From Bimuria novae-zelandiae CBS 107.79 (lineage: Eukaryota > Ascomycota > Dothideomycetes > Pleosporales > Didymosphaeriaceae): a stretch of 64,000 nt of DNA. This document shows, piece by piece, positions 10,689-22,705 of this stretch. The translations under genes were made by a program, and so were the position numbers. Under the pieces are notes generated by a model. The model worked only from the letters and a program-made list of their open reading frames with translations, was not told where the DNA came from and did not search any database. Where the stretch lies: contig ML976686.1 in assembly GCA_010015655.1 (NCBI GenBank), forward strand, positions 346,190 through 410,189, in the 5' to 3' direction. Position 1 is the stretch's first letter, and every line of letters starts with the position of its first letter.

Positions 10689-13600
10689 TCAAGACAGGTC
10701 TGGTCTGTAGACAACTCCGAGTTGGTTCTTAAATCTCTTAAATGCGACTCGCTGTAACGGCTTTATTATTCTATTAGTAACTATATTAGTAGTTAGCACG
10801 TAAGCTACCTTAAGTTTACCTTATTCTACTATATCCTAGACAAAGTAATAATAAACGTCGATGTGTTTCGATCTTTCGTGGAGGTAAGGGTTCTTTATAA
10901 GTGCGATGGCGCCCTGGTTGTCTCCTAACATCTAAACCTTGTTGGTGTCTTTTCCAATGTACTTTAGGAATCTAAGATCCCTAAATACTTAGGTAATCTA
11001 CTAGCCTTGCTTACAGCATGTTGAAAGTGCAATATATTTAGACTCGTAGCTTAATATTATAACCAATCGTTACTTCTTACTTAACTATAAGATTAGACCT
11101 TTATAGAACATCGCAGTGCTGCCTAAGACGCTCTTTTAGTCTACAGTATCGCTTGCCTAGTTAGCGTCTAAGTAGACGATAAACTGTGAGTGTGCTCCCC
11201 CTGGTCCGTAGCGTAGTTTTATTATAACTATTAACCTTAGGTACCGTAGTAGGTTCTTTAATGTATAGCTATGGTGTTCTGCTAGATTGCTTATGTATTG
11301 GCTTAGCTTTCTAAGGGAGAATACAATATCTAGACGTGTAAGTACTATAGCGAATATTAGACTTCCGATTCCTTGCTAGTACTCCGTTGTATTAATCTAA
11401 TTATCGTTGTCCGTAGCTAGTCTAAATAAAGTGTAATTAGTAGATAGGATTTTCTTATCCTTATGCTTCTTACTTAATATTCTAAACTTGTTAAGTACTA
11501 CGCGCAGATATTACTCTTAGTTAAGGAAAATTATATGGTGCTTTCTATCTCTTGTAAGTCGCACTCTAAGGACCTTATGTACCTCCCCTAGGTTCTTGGC
11601 GTTAAATCGTCCAGAAAGCTTTTTCTAGAACCACTTAGTTTGGGATTGCTCCTTTGCCGCTGCAAGAACGTCGTCAACGTAGACTAGGATTCGAATATTT
11701 CTCTCCTTATGGACAAACATGCAAGGGTCTGCAAGGCTTTGTATAAACCCCTATACAAGAAGCTCTTTCTTTATTAACAGGTTCTAGTCGCGAGCAGCCT
11801 GCTTTAGTCTGTATAGGCTTTAAAGCACTTTTAAAACATGTCCTTTTTTAATATAAACTCCTTTAGGTTGCTTAAGGAGAATCTATCCTTTAAGGTGAGA
11901 TTTAGTAAACGCATTCTTAATATTATAATGGAAATATTCCAAGTCTTCTGCTGCGACAGTGGCTAGGAATAGACGCAAGGTATCTATGCGGACAGTGGGT
12001 GCAAAGGTCTCATTATAGTCAATTCCATGTACTTAGGTGAAACCACGTGCCACCAGACGCGCTTTAAATCGTTTAACTATCCTATTTAGCTTAGTTTTAA
12101 TTATAAAAACCTACTTTAAATGAACTATATTGGCGTCTATTAGCCGTAAAACTTCTTCCTAGGTTCTGTTTTCTATTAGCGAGATTATCTCCTCCAGCAC
12201 TACTGCTTTCCATCGATTTCTGTACTTTGGGTCGTTTATAGCTTATTAATATGTCTAGGGGATCGGAATTCCTGCAATCTTAGTTACTAGAAAGGCTTTT
12301 TTAAAGATCTAGGCTTCTCTGTCTGTTTCTTTATCCGTAAAATTAACTTATGCTAGCATGGCTTTAATAATCTTGCGGAGTCTTTTATCCTTAGTAGTGT
12401 CTCCTTTAGATCTCTTGCGTTTAGACTGTCTTATAAAGTATCTTAGAGCTTCTAGCAAGGATTAAGCTGGTTCCTTAGGTTCTTTAGTCGTTAGATCTGG
12501 TACTCGCTTATCTTGTAAGATAGTAGTAGGAGGAGTAATAGTTAGCTTCCTTAGTCTTCCTCTTCCACGCTTAATTGGCTTAGGAGTTGGTTCTACTTGT
12601 TCCGCAGGAGGTGGTTCCATCTTGTTTATAGTTAGTGGTTCTATCTATTCTACAGTAGCTTGTTCTATAGGATCTGCAAAAGTTAGTTCTGCAGGAGTTG
12701 GTTCTGCAGGAGTTGGTTCTGTAGGAGTTGGTTCTATAGGAGTTGGTTCTGCAGGAGTTAGTTAAGCGCGAGCTGGTTGAGTAGGATCTAGTTAAGTAGT
12801 AGTTATTTTAGCAAGAGTAGGATCTTTCCTTAGTCTTCCTCTTAGTTTTTAGTCTAGCATAGTATTTGGCGTTCCCTATAATCTAGCTAGAATATTCCGT
12901 AACCGTAGTTTAACTCTTCCTCTAGGTGTGTGTTTGTCTACTGATATATAACTTAATCTTGAGGTATATCCTAGTTCTAGTGAGTAGAACTTAAACTGCT
13001 TGTTTATTGTCTTAGAATATCCTATAAATACTCTAACTTTGCCGCGGTCTATAAGCTTGTCGTGTCGTTAATCTGCTAGAATTATATTAGGGTAGATATA
13101 GGAGTAGCACTTGCTCCCCTATACACGAATGTAATTAATAGATAGCGTCTTTCCTATAAAAGCCTCTTTAGGGCTGACTTGCTTACTATTAATTATAGGT
13201 CCTATATTAGTGTAGTTTTGCATATACGTATCGGCTTCTATAGCTTTGTCCTAGAATTTGATTAGCAAACTAGCGTCCTTAAGTATTACTCTTATGTTAG
13301 CTTCTATAGTTTAGATATTCTGCTTAGCTAGTCCATTTTAATGTAATAATGTAATTGTGGTAGGCTACAGTTTAACTCCTTATGTAATTCTCTATTCCTT
13401 AACTTATTATAAGAGCTCTAGAGCGTTGTTAGTCCCGGCAGCTTCAACTTTTTTAATAGTCTAATATTTAATAAAGGTCTTTTAGACTCTAAGTTCCTTT
13501 TATGCGTCTCCCTTCTACTTTATTAGGATAACCTAGTTCTTCCGCGTGTAGCTATTAATAATGAGGAGAAACCATCGGTTACCTTATAGGGATGTTAGAA

Positions 13601-15356
13601 AGGGTCCTGCAACGTTAAACTATATTAGGGCTAGCTTCTTAGCTTTGTAATCTTGTAGCTAATTAGGGATACTGTTTCTTATTTTTATTAAGGCGCAGAC
13701 TTCGCAGATTTCTTTCTTTACTAGGACTTAAATCTTCTTCTAGAGAGTTATAACTTCGTGGAGTTTAGCAATCTTTGCGGGTCCCAGGTGTGCAAAGCGT
13801 CTGTAGTACAGCAAGTATCTCTCCTTTTCACCAGCCTCGAGTTCGGAATCAGCTAGTGTGTAAAGGACTTCTGTATCTAGGGCTGGTACATAGCGTTCTG
13901 TGCCTGGAAATGCTGTCTCTTTGTATTCATCTGCAATGTGTGACACTACGTAGAGGCCATTATCTATAGTTACTTTAATAATCGTCTTCTTCCCCAATTT
14001 AAAGGATAGTGTGTAGAAATTAAAACGACCCTTTAGGCCTGCTGCACAAATTCGTCTCCCTAATAGCAAATTAACCCTAAGGTTAGGTACTAGTAGTACA
14101 TCTAAAAGCCATATTAAAGATTTATCCTTATAAACTATTTAGGCTTCTCCTTTCTAGTCTGCGTGTAATTCTCCCCCTCTAACCCGAACAAGTCTCCGCT
14201 TGATCTTAATTATTCGTCTAAATAGCAAGGGTTAGTCAGACATGTGTGAGGAGGCGCCAGTGTCGCCAGCCTAGGTGGATAGAGAGGCCTTACCGAGGGT
14301 GTCTTTAGAGAGACGATATGTCTTAATTTCCTTGTCTTTTAAGTCTAAGGTATTAGTTAATATTTTTAGCTTTAACTCTAACCTAACTTCTTTGGCTCTA
14401 TATGCTTTGCTAGTCTTATTATTAAGTTTCCTAGGCTTAATAAGTAGCTTAGGTAGCTTTGTAAAGGACTTCTTCTTCTTCTTCTTTTCCCTCTTAGCTT
14501 TGTATTCTCTCAGGAGCTTTCGAGCCTTCACTAGTTTTAAATAGTCTTAAATATAGTAAGGTTTGTCGTAGAGGTAGCACTTGATAACAGGCGTAGGACT
14601 TAGTTCGGAGTTTAGTGACAGGTCCCTACTACCTCGTTTGTGCGGCGGAATGTACTTATAGGCTTTCCTAAATGCTAGAAGAGCTTACTTATTAGCGTCT
14701 TACTAGTCTTGGACCTCCTTCTCTTCTAGGAACTTAAGCTTTTGTTTAATAGTAAGGTTAAGCTAGGCGTTTAAGGTGTTAATTATAGTCCTAAACCTTA
14801 TTAGGAGTAATCTTATAAGGATAAGTAGTAGTACTAAGTCTTTATAGGCTCTATTAGTGTTAGCGTTTGCTAATACGAGCTTGCGTTAGTAATCCTTTAG
14901 CTTTTCCTATAATCTAATAATCGTGCTCTTAGAATTAAATATAAATATCTAGATCCTAGTTATGTACATGTTAGTAGCTATAGCGTTGGTTTAGGTATAC
15001 TTCTTGCGTAAGTAAGACCAGAACTAGAAGGCAGTGTCGTACTTATTAATAAGGGCCTAGTTATTATTACTAAGGGATCTAAATAAGAGGTTAATTACGG
15101 TGGCTTTATCCTCTAGGTACTTATCTCTCTTGTTAATATTAATGCGGGCCTTAGCAGTCTTGTCTACGATATCTAGTCCTTTTATAGTATCTAATAGATC
15201 TCTAGCTATAGCAATTTTGTAGTATTCCTCTAGGCTCTTCTCGCATACGTAGAAGACTCTCTTTCCTCTTAGCTTAATTTTGTTCCGGCGGAACCAAGTA
15301 TTATGATTCTTAGCTGTAAGCTTAGGAATCTTCTATTCTTCCCTCTCTTTAGCCAT
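10689..15356 (-). pseudogene. Copia-1 Gag-Pol polyprotein, interrupted
   Basis: The minus-strand ORF starts at 15356 (MAKERE...) with a copia Gag region (15.3-14.6 kb) and a Lys-rich linker. The GAG-pre-integrase segment follows (13740-14069, ending in YYRRFAHLGPAKIAKLHEV), then integrase (to about 13.0 kb), a Pro-rich linker with five EPTPA-type repeats, RT and RNase H. RT keeps an intact YVDD motif (11670-11681). The RNase H end retains GDNQGAIALIKNP and closes at TGA 10689-10691, overlapping the polypurine tract. Numerous TAG/TAA codons at Gln sites inactivate it. The order integrase before RT identifies Ty1/copia. Confidence 0.88.
12691..12765 (-). repeat. Five 15-bp tandem repeats in copia-1 (EPTPA linker)
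   Basis: The unit gcaggagttggttct repeats five times with small variants. On the minus strand it encodes Glu-Pro-Thr-Pro-Ala/Ile pentapeptides in the linker between integrase and RT. Confidence 0.85.
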
Positions 15357-15786
15357 CGTGTGTGTTCGGGTGTGACAAGGCTCACACGTGCTAATTGCAG
15401 GCGGTGGAGGCGATGCGGACGGCGAGGCAGGCAAGGCAGGCAGGCGGTGCCAGCGGTGCTAATAATGCCAGCGATGTAGGCGATGCGGGCGATATTTGCG
15501 AATAATATGCTGCAGGTAGGGCAGTTATTGTTAGTTCTTAGGCGTAAAAAAGATAAGTAGATATGTTACGTGTTAACCGCGTTGCACATAGCTTCTAGTA
15601 ATTATATTTAATTCCTGCTTAAATCTAAGTCCTCGCGACTTTAGTAGGTGTTTAATTTCTTTCGCGAATTGTAGCTAGGTCCTTCGCGACCTTAGTAGTG
15701 ATTTAATTCCTTCTTAAATCTAAGTCCTGCGCGACTCTAGTGGGATTAAAATAATAACGTTAGTTTTAGTAACTAGGCTTATAACC

Positions 15787-16010
15787 TATTAAATTAAGGT
15801 CCCTCTAGTAGCATAACTACCATAGATAACTAAGTAAGAGGAGGGACAAGGCGGGGTGGCTATAACGTATTATATTAACTCTTGTATTATGTTATTCCTC
15901 TTCCGTGTAAATAGTAACGAGGACGCTACAGTCAGCCGTGCCTCCCTTATATAGTAGGCACTACGGCCCTTCCTTCCACCAACCTGGAATGAATCCACAT
16001 ATTCTCAACA
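15787..16010 (-). repeat. Copia-1 5' LTR (224 bp)
   Basis: Partner of the 10458-10681 LTR. It is followed by the ctaat target duplication at 16011-16015. Confidence 0.9.
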
Positions 16011-17105
16011 CTAATTATATTTATATACTAGTTCGGCGCAAGGGAAAAAGTAGTAAAAATAAATAATAATTTACTATTTATTAATTTAAGCCTAAAAGGC
16101 TTAATATTATAAAAGTAATAATAAATTTATTTTAGTTGCCTTTCTCTAGTTTGCCTCTATTCGTGACTTTAAATAAAGGCTACTCTTTTTTCCATAGCAA
16201 CTCTATTTTTAGTATAAAATCTGCTAGGCTTCCTATTAACAGGGTTAGGAAGGCCGTGTTATAGATTTCTCCGTATTCTAGCGCTTAAAAATGGTTTGGG
16301 GAGGACAAATTCCTTTAGCCATGCTAATTGCTATATAGGCTAAGGTGACTACTGTACGGACCGGGCGCGCTGTAGGCGTAAGCTGAGGAGATCTAACCGC
16401 GGCCTGTACTATAGCCTAGCTAGTTCTAGGCATTAAGGTTTTAGCCTTAGAAAGCTTAGCTACGTCTAGCGTCCGCACGTTTTTTTTTTAGTATAGTTAT
16501 TTTTAGAGTAACTAGGTTTTTTATAGTAGAAGTAGAGGCCTTGCTAAATACACTATTCGCGGGAAATATGTGATTATTAGAGGGCGTCTAGTACTATAGG
16601 ATCGCTAGTGCCTATCTACAGTGGTTAGGCTAGGGCCTAGGCTTAGGCTTAGGGCTATCGGGTATTAAGATCTTAGGTTTAACGCTATTAGGCGCTAGGG
16701 TAGGCGTTATATAATTTATTATAGTAGTTCTTAAAGATAAGGTTATTATAAATAAATGTAAAAAGCGCCCTGACTACGGGCGACTCAGTCTATCCACAGT
16801 ACTAAGGCGATCCCTTAGAGAGGGAAGAGAAGGGCTGCGGCAAGGGAAGTAGATAGGCGGAAGGCCCGGATAGCGCCGGTCTAGAGCGGACTAGGGCAGT
16901 CGAGGGCCCTCGACCTACGACTCGTGACAATAAATTAGTATATTTTATACTACTTATAAAAATCTTCTCTATTAAGTCGTAGTAGCTAGTAGGATATTTT
17001 ATTTAATAGTTCTTAAAATATTTTAAGCTATAATACTTTAACTTTTTACGCTATTATCCTGCTATATTCCTTAGTAAAAATATTAAACTTAGTAATAAAA
17101 TTTTA

Positions 17106-17358
17106 TGTAGGTTCACAGGTAGCAAGGAATAAACAAGTAACTCTCTGTCTTTGGTATCTGGTGTCTGTCTTGTCTTGTGTGTGTGCTATGATAGTTCTAT
17201 ATACCTTCCTTCCAGTTCTTGTGGATGTGATAGAGTACCAGGTAGTGTGGAGACGAAGGGGTTTCGGTACAGTATCAGGTTAACTAGAAGTGAGGGGGTA
17301 CAGGGGTATGATAGGGTTACACAGTTCCCTTAGTGCGGAAGGCGAGGCTGTGCAGACA
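17106..17358. repeat. Solo LTR (253 bp) in gypsy A gag
   Basis: It begins tgtaggttcaca, ends ctgtgcagaca and is flanked by a perfect tttta duplication (17101-17105, 17359-17363). It is almost free of RIP, unlike its surroundings, so it is either young or escaped. Short ORFs inside it are not genes. Confidence 0.85.
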
Positions 17359-17604
17359 TTTTAGAAAGATTTATTAGTTATTTAAAAATTATTAAAAGCT
17401 TAAGATATAGTCTAAGATAGGTTAAAAGTTTTATATTATTTATTAAGTTTAGTAAAGTATTTTAAGTATATACGCTAGTATTAGGCGCTTAAGTTATTTT
17501 TATATTTAATAATATTATTAAATTTCTTATAGTATAGTCTGTACATAGTCCCTTCTAGCAGGCCCGCGATATGCTAGAGGTAGAGAAACTCGTTAGTAAA
17601 TATA

Positions 17605-19456
17605 ACGTGTTTTATAAGCGAGCGGCCCATACAAGCGAGCGGCCCACCCCACCAACTTTTTATACCTTTACAGCAACCTATCTTAATAACACAATAAGAT
17701 AATAGTATATAATTACTATACTAGATTAAATAGTATCTATAATATCGTTCTTGCATGTTCGCATGTTATGGCTAGTCTTCTTACAGCGGCTACAGCGTGT
17801 TAAAGCCTGCTAATTAGCACCTAATCGCGCCTTATCTTAACGTATTTCTACCTCTATCTACTACTTAATATCCTTTTAAGCGATAATCTTCTCTGCTTCT
17901 GCCTTTGTTAAGGTACCCTGCCTCTGAATCTGCTTCTTTTTACGCTATTTACGCGTTATAGCAGCCTTATTAGCCTTCTTAAGCCTCGCGATCCAATCGC
18001 GCATAAGCGTACTTTTATAAGCTATCACCTTAGCGCCCTTTTTAAGCTAATTAAGCGCTATAATAATAGAAGTAGGTAATAAGCTTTTATGCCTTTAAAT
18101 CCTATCGCGAATTAATATTAATTAAGCCTTTAGCTCGCGCGCGTTGCTTAGTGTTTTAGCTTCCTAAAGGGTGACCTCTAGCGAAGGCGGCGTCGGCGTA
18201 CAAAGCTTGACATTAAGCTTTAATATTACTGCCTCTAGGTCGTGTAGGACTAGGCTAGCGCCTCGAAAGCTTGCGTAAATATTTTCCTTTATAATTAACT
18301 ACTTATAAGCTGCGCAGAAGGCTAGTAGGAACTCTAGCTTCGTAATATAGTTAATATAGTTACGTATTAGGCTCTCGATTTAGCGGCTATACGCGCGCTT
18401 TAACGGCGAAAAGTAGCTAATATTAAGTAGCTATAGGAGGTGCAACGAATATGGCAGTATATAAAAAGTATAAATATTATTCTCCTTATAGAGCTCTTAA
18501 AATTCGAGCAAGTTATAGCTCTTATAGCTATTAAGTATAAGTAGCTAGCGCGCGCCTACCCTATACTTTACTATATACTTAATAAAGTGCTTTAGCCACT
18601 CTACTCTAAGCTTATTAGTAGTCTAGCTATTATTACTAACAGCGAAAGCCTAGTCGCGCGGTATATTATCGTCCTAGTACTAGGCAAAAAGGTAATACTA
18701 GCTAGCAAAGATAATAAAGGGCAGGATCGCCTAGCCAGCAGCGCTAATTCCATAGATTACTATAGTCCACCTACGATTGCCTAGCTAGATAGCCTTTAGC
18801 CTGCCGCGTCTCTCTAAGCCTGTAATAACAAGCTAAGATAATATCTTGCCCATTATAAAACTAGTCTTGTTAAAGTTGTAGGTATCCTTATTATAGATAC
18901 TATAGGTAGCCTTTGTGCGCGCTACAAGCTCGAACTAAGCTCTAATAGCATCTAGATCCTCACACAGAGCTCGCTGCTAATTATATAGTTAATTAAATCG
19001 TGTAGTAAGACAATCTATTTGCTTAATAAAGTTACGCGGCTACTACTTGCCAACCTGTCTAGCGCCTCGCTTAGTAAGTAGCTTATCCGCCATATCTTGC
19101 ATAGCACTTAGCGTGGGCGGAAATCCTCGCGAATCTAGGTTAAGTATATGCCTAATAATCACCTCCTCTTCTATCTTAGTAAGCTTCTTTAATTTAGGCT
19201 AGTAATCGCGTCGCGCAGTAATTCTAGCGCGTTAGCGTTAGAGCGTTATTTAAAAGATAGTAAATATATATGCTACACCTCTTATAGACTAAATTTAGTT
19301 TTAATTAATAGCTAAGATTGCAAGGTGTATATCAGCCTTAGTAGAGGCTAGTTGGGCCTAAATTGGGGGCGCCATAGTAGGTAGAAGTTTATGTGCTGCA
19401 AAAAGTTAGTGGGGTGGGCCGCTCGCTTGTATGGGCCACTCGCTTATAAAACATGT
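17605..19456 (-). mobile_element. Pogo/Fot1-like transposon P6 (complete ends)
   Basis: Long inverted repeats start acgtgttttataagcgag at the left and acatgttttataagcgag (read inward) at the right. TA duplications lie at 17603-17604 and 19457-19458. Each TIR carries two 17-bp subunits with a gcgagYggccca core, followed by ccca. The homologous position in gypsy B (about 26,240) lacks it, confirming an insertion of 1,852 bp. Confidence 0.9.
17726..19375 (-). pseudogene. Pogo-family DDE_1 transposase, RIP-inactivated (P6)
   Basis: The frame starts at ATG 19375 (MAPPI) on the minus strand and follows the classic fungal Fot1/pogo layout. An N-terminal HTH region is followed by DDE_1 segments such as GNRRWTIVIYGISAAG, then HLLQLLNISYFSPLKRAYSR and KLNVKLCTPTPP. 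A C-terminal zinc knuckle (CSRCKKTSHNMRTC) precedes a stop at 17728-17726, which may itself be a mutated Gln codon. Stops interrupt it at several former Gln/Trp codons. It is related to P5 (same layout and zinc knuckle) more than to P1-P3. Confidence 0.85.
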
Positions 19457-20124
19457 TACTCTTATTAATAAAGAAGGTTTAGACTAGGTATAAGCACTAG
19501 TTAACGTATTCTACCTAGCGCTTTATAATATCTTTCTTCTTACTACTAAATAGTTTATGGTCTATTATTATTTCGCGGGGTTAGTTTTTAGTAAAGTATT
19601 TATTAATTAAAACTTTTATAAGTTACTTAATAATAGTAGTATGTTATTATCGCGAGTTAGAAAGCTTATCTTTAAGTTTTATAACTTTATTTTCTAAATA
19701 AGTATTTTAATTAATAAGGTAGTTTATTACTGCTTTAGCTACCTAGTAGATAGTATTAAATTAATTTATATTCGGGAACGCGTTTTTAATCGCGTTAGCT
19801 AGTGCTTTGCCCTATTAGGCGTGTATCTAGGGTGTGTCCATAGTAATTTATAGGGGTAGTGGGCGGGGACGAGGTGCGCAGCGTGGGTTAGTCGATAGTA
19901 TAGTTTAGGTTTGGGAGGGAGTGAGGAGGGCGACGTGGTTTATTTAAGGCTTTAGTGCTCTAGGTCTAGACAAGGGTTTTCTAACTTTAGGTGGGAGGTC
20001 TCTAGTCGTGGGAAGGCTTTAGGGGCTAGGCTATTAAGCTCGCGATTTCTAATCGCGCTAAGGTTAAGGAATTTTAATATAATAGTAAAGAAAAACAGCG
20101 TAGCTAATTATAGATAGCATAAAC

Positions 20125-20283
20125 TATTACAGGACGAACATAAGATGGTCTAGGGGAAGTACTATGCTATGCCGTAAGGAAGGAAACTATGGGAGACGCG
20201 AGGTCGCTAGGTATATAAGTGAGGATCTACGCCAAGATACGCCAAGTCACGTGGCCATAACCAACCAGGTTGGTGCCGTGACA
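20125..20283 (-). repeat. Gypsy A 5' LTR (159 bp)
   Basis: Same length as 5367-5525. The first bases are RIP-altered (tattacagg in place of tgtcacggg). The following tagtt (20284-20288) matches, as reverse complement, aacta after gypsy B (37858-37862). Confidence 0.9.
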
Positions 20284-22705
20284 TAGTTAAAAGTTATAAT
20301 ATAGTAAATTAATTATCTATATTTATAAAGAGAACTACAAGTTTAAGTAATACCTATATATAAACTAAGCTCTATAACTATAAGGCTAGTAGCTAGCTTA
20401 TAATATTAAATAGAAGTTTTAAGAGCTTTAAACGTAAAGAACACATAGAGCTAGAGTGCTTTATAATATAGAGAAAAAGCTAAAGTGTGTAAAAGCAACT
20501 ATTATAGCTATAGGGACCACGTTAGATATAGTTAAAAAGTAGGATAATAGGCGTTAGCTAATAAGTTTTACTATAATAGTAGCCCTATAGCTAGGAGCTA
20601 TATAGGCTAAACAGGCTAAATAGTAAGAGGACCCGTCGCTACTTAATAAATAGATTATTACTCCTAGCTTAAATACGCACGTAGCTAATAGTAAGTTATA
20701 TAATTAGAAGATAACTACTTTACCTAGGCTAAATAACTACGTATACGTAAAAGGTTAGCTACTACTAATTTAAGAATAAAGAGAAGTTAAGCTATAGGTA
20801 TAGACGCCTACTAGAATTAACACGATTCTGCTATTATACGTAGCATACATCCTAGAGCTGTTCACGAGCGTCGTTAGTCTATCGCAATGCAGTATAGTAG
20901 GAATCTATTTTAACTTAGGTAAAGATTATCTCTATTAGAAAGAGCTATTAAATGTTATCTATAAGCTAAGACGTACTACTAGCCACTAGTTAATAAATAT
21001 AAAGGAGAGTAATTAGCTACTACTATTAGTCTATACTATATAGTATAGGCCTAGACCGTCCTACGCAGCTTAGAAATCTCTAGAGCTTACCTTATTTAAG
21101 GCTTATAAGATATTTAGCTATACTAGTAAGAAGGCAATTGCTTATCTACTAAAATATATTAATAAGCTAAAATTAATTAAGTAGCTATAATAGTAGCATT
21201 AGAATAAGTAGTAGTTATAAGGCACTAATAGTGCTCTAAAATAAATAAAATATAAGGTCTATATTTAGGTAAAGCTTTATAAGCTAGTAAGTAAAAAAAC
21301 TCCTTAAGAACTAGCATAGCTTCTATTCTATTAACTAGAGATAAATTTAATATAACTCCGTAAGTGTAGTAAAAAATGCTATAATAGAGACATGTGGCTA
21401 TTTTATACTATATATTAAAATAGTAGGTGGCACGAGGCGTGCTCTCTACTAAATAAGAATATAGCTATACTATAACGCACTATATAGAGACTGCTAATTA
21501 AGCTTAAGACTTAGTTTAATACATAGATCGTAGTTATAAGGCTTAATAGTAAGCGTAGGTACTTAGAGCTACTAAAGATCTTTAAGAATCTAGGAATCAC
21601 AGTAGAATTTTAAGCTAAGTATATAAAGAAGTAAAATAGACAGATAGAAAAGACTAGATATATAATAATTATATAAGACTAAGTAATTAGCATTAACGCA
21701 GGCTTGCTAATAAAACTATTTAATAAGTATACTATTTTTATAGTATATTTACTTAATTATACACCTACTTAAGCTCTAGGCTGGCGCACGTTATATAAAA
21801 TAATTTAAAGTATTAAACTATTAGTTACTTATTTTAGTATTATAAGAGCTTAAGCCTATATTCTAGATTAGCATGTATCGCACGGAGAGAAGCTACAGTC
21901 TTAAGCGCTAATTAGACGCCTAGTAGGATATAATTCTATAAATATCTATCGCATCTAGATGCCAGCATTAGGCAGGATAATTAGGACTAGAAATATTATT
22001 CTCGTACCGTTAGAATTATATAAAGATAATTAAGACTATCTTAACAAGCAGATCCTACGCTAAGTAGCTATAACTTTAGATATTAAAAAAAAGCACGAAC
22101 TTAAGAATCTAAAATTTAAATAATAACTTAAAAATAGTTAAGGAATTAGTTAAGTAGTTACTTAATTACGCGAAGTAACACTAGACAAGAATAATTTAGA
22201 CTAGTTACTTAAGTAGTAACTTAAGTAAGAGCTTAAGTAGCAGCAAACGCGCAAGCTAAATAGAGCTAAGTATCTAGTAGTAAGTAGCATGCTTACGCTA
22301 GGAGACACTCTAAAGCTACGCACCTAAGATAAGCGAGACTAGCTAGATATAGTTATTAGCCTACTTAAGGGCTAGCACGAAATAGAGTAAGGGGAAAAGC
22401 TACTAAATTAATAATTAAATAACGTAAGTAAATGTAACGAAATTAGTAGCTAAATTAATGCTAGCAACGTTACTAAGGCTAGAACCTATAGGATGCGGCG
22501 CGTTTACTATACTGCATTCATAGCAGCCATGCAGTAATCAGCCAACACCAGGATGCTAGCTAATCAACCAAGGATGAGTCTACATCGAGATCAGCTCCCA
22601 ACACCACCAAAGCGATGGAAGCAGCTCCAGAAGCATCCGTTCGGCGCTGAGTTCCAGAAAGCAGCATCAATAGAGCTTTAGAACTGCCGTAGCAAGGGCT
22701 GTCTC
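20284..22705 (+). pseudogene. Copia-4 polyprotein fragment (integrase to start of RT)
   Basis: The plus-strand reading gives a copia integrase with TGs and TAs replacing Gln codons. Recognisable segments are an IFKNLGITVEFQAKYIKKQN-like stretch near 21580, NYTPTQALGWRTLYK, and the downstream YNSINIYRIQMPALGRIIRT linker. The start of the RT domain follows (HRDQLPTPPKRWKQLQKHPF, about 22580-22640). The coding sequence stops abruptly near 22705 at the GC-normal island. The missing Gag part lies at 37858-38620 on the minus strand. The two join if the segment 20284-25343 is inverted. Confidence 0.75.

Larger units (their letters stand above)
10458..16010 (-). mobile_element. Ty1/copia retrotransposon copia-1 (complete ends)
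   Basis: The 224-bp LTRs at 10458-10681 and 15787-16010 are flanked by a 5-bp duplication, ctaat (10453-10457 and 16011-16015). LTR termini are tgttga/tcaaca type with RIP changes. A reversed polypurine tract (ctccccctc) follows the left LTR and a primer-binding-like ggttataagcc precedes the right LTR on the minus strand. It is inserted at the gag/pol boundary of gypsy A, so it is younger than gypsy A. It is less mutated than its host. Confidence 0.92.
16016..20124 (-). pseudogene. Gypsy A gag and leader, RIP-degraded and interrupted
   Basis: On the minus strand this reproduces the gag region of gypsy B (25503-26584 plus 32408-33230), with stops at Gln codons. It is split by the solo LTR at 17106-17358 and by pogo P6 at 17605-19456. 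Comparison with copy B shows both insertions are absent there, so each empty site is visible in the other copy. No intact reading frame remains. Confidence 0.75.
5367..20283 (-). mobile_element. Ty3/gypsy LTR retrotransposon, copy A (with nested insertions)
   Basis: Two 159-bp LTRs (5367-5525 and 20125-20283) bound a minus-strand element of about 6.8 kb once insertions are removed. On the plus strand the LTR runs from tgtcacgggacg to gtgccgtgaca. Immediately inside the left LTR is a pyrimidine tract (ccccctccctatac), the reversed polypurine tract. The element is interrupted by a solo LTR (7236-7680), copia-1 (10458-16010), a solo LTR (17106-17358) and pogo P6 (17605-19456). Its immediate flanks (aatat left, tagtt right) do not match each other, but each matches a flank of copy B reversed. 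Confidence 0.9.

Noticed and set aside
14275..14544. Plus-strand open frame (89 codons)
   Set aside because: It mirrors the minus-strand Lys-rich copia-1 Gag linker and is an antisense shadow.
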